Shown here one piece after another: positions 1 through 5,605 of a stretch of DNA of 7,699 bases. The stretch is taken from the NCBI RefSeq assembly GCF_020215645.1, contig NZ_CP084060.1, positions 1-7,699 on the forward strand, read 5' to 3'. The position numbers and the translations under genes were made by a program. Below the pieces are notes generated by a model. It saw only the letters and a program-made list of their open reading frames with translations. It did no database searches and was not told the DNA's origin. Within the stretch, counting starts at the first letter, position 1. Every line of letters begins with the position of its first letter. This stretch comes from Nonomuraea gerenzanensis. GTDB taxonomy: Bacteria; Actinomycetota; Actinomycetes; Streptosporangiales; Streptosporangiaceae.

Positions 1-1103
1 CCTGAGCGCGGGCCCAGCGACGGGCGATGCGCGCGGCCCGGACAGCCTGCTCGGGAGTAAGCTCCACAGCCGCGGTTCGACGCTCCAGCTTCCAATAGCC
101 CCAGAACCGGCCCGGTCCATCGCCGGGGGCGGTCCATTCCGCGGGAACGCAGTTCTGGTACTCCTTGGCGGCGAAAGAGCCGTGTTTGATGAAGTAGACC
201 GCCGTGCGCTTGGGGTCGGCCGCCTTCATGCCCTCCTGGAAGTCCACCCGCGTTCCGGCGCCGAGGTGCTTGGATCGTTCGGTCCGACCTTCGGTCATCG
301 GCGGCCACGATGTCGGCCCAGACCGCTGACAGCCACTGAGCGAAGGGCAGCCCGGCCCCAACGCGCGAGTCAGCCCGAGCGCGGCCGTCAGGAACACGCG
401 CGGTGCCGTGCGGGGGGACCATGAGCAGGTGGAAGTGCGGTGCACCCCTCCTCTGAAACTCCAGCTTCCAGATCGCCACCAGGTCTTCGCCGTGCCAGCA
501 GTCGCGGCCCTCAGCGTGCCTGCGGTGGCCGGGCCCTCCAGAGTCGGGGCAGGGGGCGTAGCGGCCCCACGCGCGCTTGTAGCGCTTCCTGAGGGCGTCC
601 AAGTGCTCTTTGACGACCTTGCCGTTGGGTGCCACAGCCAGCCAGTCAGTCGGGTACGTCAGCGTGACCATGGCCGGGAGCCTGGTTGGGTCTCCGAGCA
701 TGGGCCGGTAATCCAGCTCGCAGAAGGCGCGCACCATGTTTGCCCGGCTCTTGCGCGACCATCCGGTGATCTCCCGGCAGGGGATCGGCTCGGGAGGACG
801 CTCACCGCGCGCCAGGTAGGTCGCTGCCACATCGGCGTCGAGCTGTCGGGAGTGTAGGGCCCGCTCATAGCGGCGATCACGGCGAGCAAGGTCGGGGGCC
901 TCGATGGCGAAAGCGCCGGCCGCGATGACGACACGCGGGCGAGGGCCCTCCTCGCCCTGCCACGGCGGCCTCGCGTCAAACAGGCTCGCGGCCAGGTCAA
1001 GCCCTTCCGGGCTAGGGAATCGCGGCGTCCAAAGAACGAGCCCCGGCGTGTCGGGGACGGTAGCGGCCTGCACATGTGCCAGGCCATGAGCTACGCTGCT
1101 CAC
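1..1103 (-). CDS. RepSA-like rolling-circle replication initiator, frameshifted, 3' end outside window
   Basis: This gene nicks the plus origin to start rolling-circle replication. From a GTG at 1103, one frame runs for 270 codons. It contains RCR motif I (VTLTY, residues 146-150) and the HUH metal-binding motif HFH (residues 223-225, codons 429-437), preceded by WKLEFQRRGAP, which is typical of actinomycete RepSA-type initiators. After residue 270 (Asp-Asp, codons 294-299) family similarity stops in this frame and resumes in the next frame from 292. There HLGAGT, VDFQEGMKAADPKR and the YFIK motif III appear, with the catalytic Tyr codon at 194-196, and this frame stays open to base 1. One extra base near 293 explains the break. 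About 97 further codons are visible; the family usually extends somewhat beyond that. The GTG start has only a weak ribosome site, and a GTG at 1073 is an alternative. The gene is last in the minus-strand train, after the translocase. It may be a pseudogene, a frameshifted product or a sequencing error. Confidence 0.85.
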   Translation of the reverse strand, partial: MSSVAHGLAHVQAATVPDTPGLVLWTPRFPSPEGLDLAASLFDARPPWQGEEGPRPRVVIAAGAFAIEAPDLARRDRRYERALHSRQLDADVAATYLARGERPPEPIPCREITGWSRKSRANMVRAFCELDYRPMLGDPTRLPAMVTLTYPTDWLAVAPNGKVVKEHLDALRKRYKRAWGRYAPCPDSGGPGHRRHAEGRDCWHGEDLVAIWKLEFQRRGAPHFHLLMVPPHGTARVPDGRARADSRVGAGLPFAQWLSAVWADIVAADDRRSDRTIQAPRRRNAGGLPGGHEGGRPQAHGGLLHQTRLFRRQGVPELRSRGMDRPRRWTGPVLGLLEAGASNRGCGAYSRAGCPGRAHRPSLGPRS

Positions 1104-1151
1104 TGACGTTGGTTCCGTTCGTCTCTGTCCAGGAGAGTCGGACCACTGGAG

Positions 1152-1178
1152 GGGCCCGGTGTTGGTAGCACCGGGCTT
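1152..1178. terminator. Hairpin between traB and rep
   Basis: A perfect 7-bp stem, CCCGGTG (1155-1161) with CACCGGG (1169-1175), has a 7-base loop and one more G-C pair outside it (1154/1176). On the plus strand it is followed by a T-rich tail up to 1187, so it resembles an intrinsic terminator for plus-strand transcripts. Read on the minus strand it lies after the traB stop and about 50 bases before the rep start, without a U-tract. There it could act as an attenuator or mRNA end. This is inference from structure only. Confidence 0.5.
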
Positions 1179-1254
1179 CTCGCTTTTCACGTGGTCTTCA
1201 GCCAGCCACCCTGGAGCACTCGGGCCACTCACGTCACGGAGGCGCGCCGAGCTA

Positions 1255-2670
1255 TTACGCGGCAACGGTGTTCTTCCGCTCGGCCAGGTCCACCACGGTT
1301 GCCGAGGGCGTCAGGTAGTCCACCAGCTCCGCGATGTCCTGGTTGGTGACGTAGCCGAGCCTGGCGCGGACGGTGGATCTTGCGCCCTCTTGCAGGCTGA
1401 ACAGCAGCCCCGGCAGGCTCTCGGGGATCGTGTGGCAGGCGGCCCCGTAGTCGGTGGCCTTCTCGATCAAGGCAGCTTCGGTGTGGGACTCGGTCGGCAG
1501 CCGCAGCGCGATACGGCGAGCGAACAGGTCTCGCAGGGTGAAGACGTCCTTGGTCGGCTCCTGGATGAGCCCGATCACGATGAAGCCCGCCGCGCGACCC
1601 TGGGTGAGCAGCAGCCCAAGCGCGTCCTCGATCTTGTCGCGGGTGCGACGCGGCCAGTACTTGAGCAGCGGGGCTAGCTCGTCTATCAAGATCAGGGTCA
1701 GCGGTCGACCAGGGCGGGGCGTGAAGTCCCGTTCCCCGGTCGCCCCATCCTGGGCGTTGGCGGCCCCCATCTCCTCCACCAGGCGCTCAAGCAGCGCCAG
1801 CGTGGCGTCAGGCAGGTCGGGCGTGTCCAGTCCCACATAGTCGCCATCCGCGAAGATCTGCCGAGCCTGGCTCAGTTCCTTCAACTTGGGGTCGATGCCG
1901 ACCGGCCGGACGAGTCCGGCCGCGATGCCGGGGGCGATGGCGCGCAGGATGTTCCACTCCAGCCCGGCCTTACCGGCACCCATCGTCCCGGCGCAGCTCG
2001 TGCACCCACCCAGGAGACTGACGGTGTAGGGGTCGCCGAACTCATCGATGCCAACCGGCACCGCACGCCAGTTGATCGCCTCCACCGACGCGGGAATGGC
2101 CGAGGCCGGAACGGTTTCCAGCAGCGGGTCACGCTGCATCAGCGCCACGTTCAGCAGCCGGGGCCGAGCTTCCTTCATAAGGATGCGCTGAGCCTTGAAG
2201 CCCAGGCGGAGCTCATCGGACATCTTTACGAAGCCGCCAAGGGCCTGCCCGAGCTGCATCTCCACGACCAGGTGATCCCAGTACGGCGTGGACCTGACGC
2301 TCCTGAGCTTGGGAAGCGCCACGACCTGCTTGACCTGGGTGCTCAGCCCGCAGGCGGTCAGCACGGCGTTCCACTGACGCCGGTAGATCCACCACTTGTG
2401 CCACCAAGTGCGCGTCCAGGTACCCACCGTGGCGGCGAAGCTGGCCGGATGAGCGGTCTTCCAGGTCGAGAGGGCGGTAAACGCGCCTCCGAGGATCACC
2501 AGGGAGAGTTGCCAGCCGAGCCAGGCCACCCCTGCCGCCGCGACGCCGGCCGACGCGCTGGAGCGCGGGTGCAGGACCGCCTGAGTCACCAGCAGCGCGA
2601 TCAACTTAGCCAGTTGCTTGGCGAGCCATACAAGCAGTTTTCCGAGGGCGGAGAAGAGGAAATTCAGCAT
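1255..2670 (-). CDS. TraB/TraSA-type FtsK-SpoIIIE DNA translocase (conjugal transfer)
   Basis: This 471-aa membrane-anchored ATPase probably pumps double-stranded plasmid DNA from mycelium to mycelium, as TraB/TraSA does in Streptomyces elements. The N-terminus has a hydrophobic or amphipathic stretch (about residues 4-33) and a second hydrophobic segment (about 41-66), followed by a Trp- and Arg-rich linker. The FtsK/SpoIIIE ATPase region spans about 205-400. It has a Walker A loop (GTMGAGKAG, Lys234), Walker B (LTLILIDE, Asp330-Glu331) and the downstream QGRAAGFIVIGLIQEPTKD block typical of the family. Ala follows the P-loop lysine where most P-loops have Ser or Thr. The start is the ATG at 2668-2670, preceded eight bases upstream by AAAGGAG. 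The frame stays open further upstream to 2847, but that stretch encodes low-complexity sequence and spans a hairpin. No relaxase gene is present, which agrees with the dsDNA mode of transfer. The gene sits between the 82-aa gene and rep on the same strand. Confidence 0.9.
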   Translation of the reverse strand: MLNFLFSALGKLLVWLAKQLAKLIALLVTQAVLHPRSSASAGVAAAGVAWLGWQLSLVILGGAFTALSTWKTAHPASFAATVGTWTRTWWHKWWIYRRQWNAVLTACGLSTQVKQVVALPKLRSVRSTPYWDHLVVEMQLGQALGGFVKMSDELRLGFKAQRILMKEARPRLLNVALMQRDPLLETVPASAIPASVEAINWRAVPVGIDEFGDPYTVSLLGGCTSCAGTMGAGKAGLEWNILRAIAPGIAAGLVRPVGIDPKLKELSQARQIFADGDYVGLDTPDLPDATLALLERLVEEMGAANAQDGATGERDFTPRPGRPLTLILIDELAPLLKYWPRRTRDKIEDALGLLLTQGRAAGFIVIGLIQEPTKDVFTLRDLFARRIALRLPTESHTEAALIEKATDYGAACHTIPESLPGLLFSLQEGARSTVRARLGYVTNQDIAELVDYLTPSATVVDLAERKNTVAA

Positions 2671-2694
2671 GGCACGATCTCCTTTGGACAGCAC

Positions 2695-2740
2695 AAAGGG
2701 GAGCCACCCGAGGGAAGTGCGGGCGGCTCCCCCCGCTTTG
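2695..2740 (-). terminator. Strong hairpin upstream of traB (attenuator or terminator)
   Basis: Arms 2698-2710 and 2720-2732 form a 13-bp stem with a 9-base loop, extended by a CAAA/TTTG pairing across a small bulge. In minus-strand RNA the one non-Watson-Crick position is a G-U wobble; in plus-strand RNA it would be an A-C mismatch. The structure therefore favours the minus transcript. It lies just after the 82-aa gene stop (2741) and ends about 16 bases before the traB ribosome site, followed by only three Us. It could lower traB expression or stabilise the upstream mRNA. Confidence 0.6.
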
Positions 2741-2989
2741 CTAACTGGTACTGGCGGTGCGACGGCGCGTGCTTCTTTCCTGGGTGAGCGACGCGCGCAC
2801 GGCCTTTTGAAGCGTGTCGCTCTGGGCCAGGGCCACGTCGATGTCACCCTGAATGGCGGTCATGGAGGCGCTGCACCCGAGCCCGGCCGCCAGCTCGCGG
2901 TCAATGCGCGCGGCGGAGTCGATCAACCGGGAAACGCGCTCCATTCGCACGTCCACGTCGTCGATGCGGCTCCCGATTCGGGCGGTCAT
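2741..2989 (-). CDS. 82-aa hypothetical protein, translationally coupled to the 183-aa gene
   Basis: I do not recognise this family. The 82-aa product is largely helical by composition (IDDVDVRMERVSRLIDSAARIDRELAAGL), with a single Cys near residue 39 and a Ser/Thr/Arg-rich C-terminal tail. No membrane segment or catalytic motif is visible. It is judged real because its ATG overlaps the stop of the upstream 183-aa gene by four bases (ATGA, 2986-2989), the same strand and packing as its neighbours, and because it ends just before the traB hairpin. Genes in this position in Streptomyces transfer operons often encode spread (Spd) or accessory transfer proteins, but no sequence evidence ties this one to Spd. 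Confidence is good that it is translated and low on function. Confidence 0.65.
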   Translation of the reverse strand: MTARIGSRIDDVDVRMERVSRLIDSAARIDRELAAGLGCSASMTAIQGDIDVALAQSDTLQKAVRASLTQERSTRRRTASTS

Positions 2990-3537
2990 GCGGCCAGCTC
3001 CTTGATGTAGTAGATGCGCTGGCGGGAGAAAGCGAAGTACTCGTCAGCCGCCACGCTGGCGGCCTTGAGCGCGTCCCTTACCAGGTCATGTGTCTCGTCC
3101 ACGAGCTTGAGGTCCACCGTGGGGTGGCGACGCTCGACGCTGGCCACCTCGCGCTGCAGGGCGCGTAGGTCGTCGGCGAGGAACGCCATCTCGGCGGCAA
3201 TCTTCCGCCGCTGCATCTTCATGATCCGCAGGTTCCGGAAGAACTCGGCCCGGTCCTGCATTTCGGTGCGCACGTCGGCCACCTTGTTGGCGACGTAACC
3301 GCGCACCAGCGCCTTTCTTTTCGCCTTCCTGATCCGTTTCGGCTCGAAATTGACGGTACGCAAGGGCTTCACGTTGCCGCTTCTCGCCATCTCGCCTGCC
3401 TTTCTCCGCTTGTCGTAGTCAGCCAAGCTTTCCCCCGGCCGTTGCGCCTGGTGAGGAATGCCTTTCCGTCTGTCGTAGGCACTCCACGTTTCATACGGCG
3501 ATTTCTCGTCGTGAACGACGCTTTCTCGGGGCGGCAT
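2986..3537 (-). CDS. 183-aa basic, coiled-coil-rich hypothetical protein
   Basis: I do not recognise this family. The protein has two parts. The N-terminal 50 residues are polar and carry a degenerate repeat (SAYDRRKG near 19-26, ADYDKRRKAG near 39-48). A very basic stretch follows (EPKRIRKAKRKALVRGY, about 65-81). From about 85 to 183 it is charged and helical (MQDRAEFFRNLRIMKMQRRKI, then LADDLRALQREVASVERRH), consistent with one or two coiled coils. No signal peptide or membrane span is visible. The ATG at 3537 has GAGAGGA eight bases upstream. The gene follows the 24-aa zinc-ribbon frame by 12 bases and overlaps the next gene by ATGA. Its place just before traB suggests a transfer or DNA-binding accessory role, but that is inference from position and charge. 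Confidence 0.75.
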   Translation of the reverse strand: MPPRESVVHDEKSPYETWSAYDRRKGIPHQAQRPGESLADYDKRRKAGEMARSGNVKPLRTVNFEPKRIRKAKRKALVRGYVANKVADVRTEMQDRAEFFRNLRIMKMQRRKIAAEMAFLADDLRALQREVASVERRHPTVDLKLVDETHDLVRDALKAASVAADEYFAFSRQRIYYIKELAA

Positions 3538-3549
3538 TTCACTGTCCTC

Positions 3550-3624
3550 TCAATCGCACTTCGGGCACTTGCCGGTCCGCACGTAAAGCCACCCGTTGCA
3601 GCGCGGGCAGCGCTTGCCCTTCAC
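3550..3624 (-). CDS. 24-aa zinc-ribbon microprotein (two CPxC knuckles)
   Basis: This very short frame starts at a GTG (3622-3624) that overlaps the stop of the 59-aa gene as GTGA and ends at TGA 3550-3552. Its product has two evenly placed cysteine pairs, CPRC (residues 6-9) and CPKC (20-23), separated by a short aromatic hairpin (NGWLYVRTGK). This is the layout of a minimal zinc ribbon. There is no ribosome site of its own, so expression would depend on coupling to the preceding gene or on a -1 frameshift that would fuse it to the 59-aa protein. Its stop codon abuts the ribosome site of the 183-aa gene. The conserved-looking CPxC pairs make chance unlikely, but at this length translation is not proven. 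Confidence 0.55.
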   Translation of the reverse strand: MKGKRCPRCNGWLYVRTGKCPKCD

Positions 3625-3800
3625 GAGCTGTGGCGGGAGTGCGCCGAGCACCGCTCGACGAGCTCGTCTCCCTGCCAGACGCAGCCGCAGGAGTTGTAGC
3701 GGTACCCGTCGATCTCATCGGCCCTGCTGGCCTGGTAGGCCGCTGCCGCATGCCTGGTGAGGCGGCTGTGGGCCCTGTCGTAGGCCTGGTCGTGTGGCAT
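3621..3800 (-). CDS. 59-aa cysteine-rich small protein, probable zinc-binding
   Basis: The ATG at 3798-3800 has a strong ribosome site (AGAGGAGAT, about eight bases upstream). The product is polar and Ala/Arg-rich for its first 36 residues. It ends in a metal-binding-like module, CGCVWQGDELVERCSAH, giving C38, C40, C51 and H54 (C-x-C-x10-C-x2-H). Similar short C/H-tipped proteins are common in actinomycete mobile elements and are usually annotated as hypothetical. The gene follows a strong hairpin (3825-3862) and overlaps the 24-aa zinc-ribbon frame at its stop. Two different cysteine modules therefore come one after the other, and they could be separate proteins or a frameshift fusion. The role is unknown; binding of nucleic acid or protein partners is a guess from the cysteine pattern. 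Confidence 0.7.
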   Translation of the reverse strand: MPHDQAYDRAHSRLTRHAAAAYQASRADEIDGYRYNSCGCVWQGDELVERCSAHSRHSS

Positions 3801-3824
3801 CCTGGGATCTCCTCTGTTGAGGAC

Positions 3825-3862
3825 CCAGGGGCGCGGTACTTTCCACGGTGACGCGCCCCTGG
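3825..3862. terminator. Perfect 11-bp inverted repeat between small genes
   Basis: CCAGGGGCGCG (3825-3835) pairs perfectly with CGCGCCCCTGG (3852-3862) around a 16-base loop. It lies between the stop of the 42-aa gene (3873) and the ribosome site of the 59-aa gene. There is no U-tract on either side. It could be a partial terminator or processing site that divides the minus-strand train into two transcripts, or a protein-binding palindrome. Confidence 0.6.
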
Positions 3863-3872
3863 ATCAATGTCG

Positions 3873-4001
3873 TCAGCCGTGTCGGTCGCACGGCTCCGTC
3901 TCGGTCGGCATCCCGCAGATGCCGTCAGGCCCTTCCGGGTCGGGTTCGGCGCAGACATAGCCGCCCATCTCGTCGTGGATCACCCACACTTCCCGAGCCA
4001 T
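3873..4001 (-). CDS. 42-aa cysteine-rich small protein
   Basis: The ATG at 3999-4001 shares one base with the stop of the 63-aa gene (TGATG) and has GGAGGGG eight bases upstream, inside the end of that gene. The product begins with an acidic, aromatic segment (MAREVWVIHDEMGGYVC). It ends in ICGMPTETEPCDRHG, a CG-P-E-PC-x2-H pattern seen in small actinobacterial proteins thought to bind zinc. Candidate ligands are C17, C29, C38 and H41. The frame is open further upstream to 4151, but that extension overlaps the 63-aa gene and is low-complexity, so the short form is preferred. The function is unknown. Confidence 0.6.
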   Translation of the reverse strand: MAREVWVIHDEMGGYVCAEPDPEGPDGICGMPTETEPCDRHG

Positions 4002-4192
4002 CACGCCGTCCCCTCCCGGAGCGCCTTCCGCCTCGCCCTCTCCGCAGCCAGACGGCTCCTCCTCAGCCGCTCCTGACACGCCGGAGCGATCGAGGACGTC
4101 ACGAAGTCGCCGGGGAAGACGAGCCAGGTCTGACCGCACCCGCACCCGCACGTCACCTCATCGAACCCAGGTGACGGAGCCACCCCGGGCAT
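4001..4192 (-). CDS. 63-aa cysteine-rich small protein
   Basis: The ATG at 4190-4192 overlaps the TAA of the 129-aa gene by one base (TAATG), with a weak AAGG site seven bases before it, so translation is probably coupled. The product carries a dense cysteine cluster, TCGCGCGQTW (C15, C17, C19), and a fourth cysteine (C39, PACQERL), followed by a very basic helical C-terminus (RRSRLAAERARRKALREG). The four cysteines could bind one zinc, and the tail could contact nucleic acid; both are inference. It is the first of four successive cysteine-rich small genes on this strand. The family is not recognised. Confidence 0.65.
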   Translation of the reverse strand: MPGVAPSPGFDEVTCGCGCGQTWLVFPGDFVTSSIAPACQERLRRSRLAAERARRKALREGTA

Positions 4193-4581
4193 TACGCGGC
4201 CTTAGGTGGCGCAGCAGCGATCGGCCGGACGGCCTCGGCCCGGAACCACACCTGGACACCGATGATCTTCTCCTCACCGGTCGTCGGGTTCTTCCGGGTC
4301 TTCTCCATCACGCCGATCTCGAACTGCGACAGCTCGATCGGGGTGTACATGGTCAGGCCCTTGCCAGGGTCGGTGTGGCTGGCGATCCCGATCTTCACGA
4401 CCTCGTTGGCGGGCTTTCCGAACTGATCGACGGTGCTGCCGATCACCTCCACCGTCCACTTCGGCGTGCCGTCCTTGGTCGTCTCCTGCTGCGTCGAGCC
4501 GAAGGCGGTCTTCGGGCTGGACGACAGGAAGGCCACGCCCCGGAAGGTCGCAGCCTGGTCGATCTTGAAGTTCGTGAACAT
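4192..4581 (-). CDS. 129-aa conserved AICE/plasmid protein, possibly Pra-like
   Basis: This is the first gene of the minus-strand train, transcribed away from the GntR regulator. The ATG at 4579-4581 has a good ribosome site (AGGGAGGA, five bases upstream). The product looks like a compact beta-rich protein: FRGVAFLSSSPKTAFGST, TTKDGTPKWTVEVIGS, EVVKIGIASHTDPGKGL, TPIELSQFEIGVME and EKIIGVQVWFRAEAVRPI. The pattern of a variable N-terminal strand, a DGTPKWTVEV strand and a final V-W-FRA strand recalls the Pra (replication, integration and excision activator) proteins of AICEs. In pSAM2, KorSA represses pra, and the location next to a KorSA-like gene fits that pairing. The similarity is weak and judged by eye, so the Pra assignment is tentative. 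There are no cysteines and no membrane segment. Confidence 0.75.
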   Translation of the reverse strand: MFTNFKIDQAATFRGVAFLSSSPKTAFGSTQQETTKDGTPKWTVEVIGSTVDQFGKPANEVVKIGIASHTDPGKGLTMYTPIELSQFEIGVMEKTRKNPTTGEEKIIGVQVWFRAEAVRPIAAAPPKAA

Positions 4582-4634
4582 CGGGTTCCTCCCTGCGCAA
4601 TGTGGGCACTCTCGGCCCTTCGTGGACGAACCGT

Positions 4635-4654
4635 GCTCTAGAGTGTTCTAGAGC
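4635..4654. promoter_or_regulatory. Operator palindrome 1 (probable GntR site)
   Basis: GCTCTAGA (4635-4642) and TCTAGAGC (4647-4654) form a perfect 8-bp inverted repeat around a GTGT spacer. It lies between the divergent regulator and the 129-aa gene, where an autoregulated GntR protein would bind. Confidence 0.65.
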
Positions 4655-4664
4655 GGCTCGACTA

Positions 4665-4684
4665 GCTCTATACTGTTCTAGAGC
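4665..4684. promoter_or_regulatory. Operator palindrome 2, exactly 30 bp from operator 1
   Basis: GCTCTATA (4665-4672) and TCTAGAGC (4677-4684) repeat operator 1 with one mismatch and a CTGT spacer. The 30-bp offset places both sites on about the same face of the helix. A -10-like TATACT (4669-4674) for the regulator lies inside this site, so binding would be expected to block transcription. Confidence 0.65.
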
Positions 4685-4698
4685 GCCCTAGTTGTCAA
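4669..4698. promoter_or_regulatory. Overlapping divergent promoter elements
   Basis: For the plus-strand regulator, TATACT at 4669-4674 is a good -10 candidate but lacks a convincing -35. For the minus-strand train, a perfect TTGACA lies at 4698-4693. It is followed after 17 bases by CAGTAT, a poor -10, or after 20 bases by TATAGA, which is better but too widely spaced. Both candidates overlap operator 2. Elements were assigned by eye only. Confidence 0.35.
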
Positions 4699-4713
4699 GC
4701 ACCATTCTGAAGC

Positions 4714-4723
4714 GCTCTAGAGC
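4714..4723. promoter_or_regulatory. Operator palindrome 3 beside the regulator ribosome site
   Basis: The 10-bp palindrome GCTCTAGAGC lies directly before the GAGGGAGG ribosome site of the GntR gene (start 4736). It shares the CTAGAGC core with operators 1 and 2 and may block transcription or translation of the regulator. Confidence 0.5.
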
Positions 4724-4735
4724 AGAGGGAGGATC

Positions 4736-5461
4736 ATGGAAGCGCTCGCCCCGTACCGGAGGATCGCCGAGAAGATCAAGCAGCGCATCACGCGAGGCGA
4801 TCTCCGACCTGGTGATCAGATTCCGTCCGTGCGCGAGATCATGCGAACTGAGGGCGTCTCTACCGCCACAGCAACCCGCGTGGCAGCAGTGCTCAGGGCA
4901 GAAGGTTTTGCCGAAACCGTGCCAGGCATCGGAACCGTAGTAGCTCAGCCTCGGAACCTGACTACTGGCCCCGACCGACTTCAGATGCTTCGTGCAACTG
5001 GAGACGGCCTACGACCTGGCGAGAGGACCGAGATCATCGGTGCCTCTCTCGTGCCTGCACCCAGGCACGTGGCTGATGCCCTCGACCTTGACGAAGGCGC
5101 CGACGTCGTGAGGCGTCAACGTGCGTACTACGACGATCTTGGCGTGGTCGCTCTCTCCACCTCCTGGCTTCCCGGCCAGCTCGCAAGTGCAGCCCCAGAG
5201 CTGTTGGAAGCTGCTCCTCTCCCAAAGATGACCTTTGGGCTAGTCGAGGAGCGCACTGGTCGGCGAGCCGTCAAGCGGCGCGACGTCGTAGCGATCAAGC
5301 CCGTTCCTGAGGATGCTGCGGCTCTGCTCGACCTGGCGGCCGGCACACCTGCGCTGACCATGACGAACTACTACTGGGACCAGCACGGCAACGCCACTGA
5401 GTACGCCGAGGACTACCTCGGTCACGACCGGCCACTCTTCGCCGAGTACGACCTTGACTGA
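4736..5461 (+). CDS. GntR/HutC-family repressor, KorSA-like
   Basis: This 241-aa transcription factor has an N-terminal winged helix-turn-helix (about residues 5-72: YRRIAEKIKQRITRGDLRPGDQIPSVREI, then VSTATATRVAAVLRAEGFAETVPGIGTVV). A UTRA-type ligand-binding domain follows (about 95-236), including VVRRQRAYYDDLGVVALSTSWLPG and a final TEYAEDYLGHDRPLF. The length and architecture match HutC-subfamily regulators such as KorSA of pSAM2, which represses the pra activator and so keeps replication and transfer off. The ATG at 4736 has a strong ribosome site (GAGGGAGG). The gene is divergent from the 129-aa gene, with CTAGAGC palindromes in the shared gap, so autoregulation plus control of the minus-strand train is likely. 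The UTRA ligand cannot be told from sequence. It is the only plus-strand gene I can support in the window. Confidence 0.93.
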   Translation: MEALAPYRRIAEKIKQRITRGDLRPGDQIPSVREIMRTEGVSTATATRVAAVLRAEGFAETVPGIGTVVAQPRNLTTGPDRLQMLRATGDGLRPGERTEIIGASLVPAPRHVADALDLDEGADVVRRQRAYYDDLGVVALSTSWLPGQLASAAPELLEAAPLPKMTFGLVEERTGRRAVKRRDVVAIKPVPEDAAALLDLAAGTPALTMTNYYWDQHGNATEYAEDYLGHDRPLFAEYDLD

Positions 5462-5507
5462 GGTGCCCGGTACTAGTTGCCGAATTGTTCTTATGTAGAT
5501 CAAGGTC

Positions 5508-5571
5508 CTGGGGCGGGACGATCGGCCGGGCATGCGGCCTGGGGGCCGGTCCCGGCCGCCGCCCGCCCCAG
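5508..5571. terminator. Nested GC-rich hairpin downstream of the GntR gene
   Basis: An outer perfect 10-bp pair, CTGGGGCGGG (5508-5517) with CCCGCCCCAG (5562-5571), encloses a second perfect 8-bp pair, CGGCCGGG (5523-5530) with CCCGGCCG (5551-5558). GGCC/GGCC can pair at the tip. It begins 47 bases after the regulator stop. It may terminate that transcript, or form the folded structure of a single-strand origin. Confidence 0.6.
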
Positions 5572-5605
5572 CATGATCGGATGCAAACTTTCTCTACGGT
5601 TTCAA

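Noticed and set aside
408..857. 149-aa plus-strand open frame opposite rep
   Set aside because: It is antisense to clearly conserved rep coding sequence and has no family features.
659..1087. 142-aa minus-strand open frame over the rep N-terminus
   Set aside because: It is a shadow. The neighbouring frame encodes RepSA-like sequence continuous with the HUH motif.
2671..2847. Extended N-terminus for the translocase from 2847
   Set aside because: The extension spans the hairpin and the end of the 82-aa gene, is low-complexity, and bypasses the good AAAGGAG-ATG start at 2670.
3539..3958. 139-aa minus-strand open frame over the small genes
   Set aside because: It has Thr/Pro/Arg-rich shadow composition and is out of frame with the 59-aa and 24-aa genes, which have a strong ribosome site and cysteine motifs, respectively.
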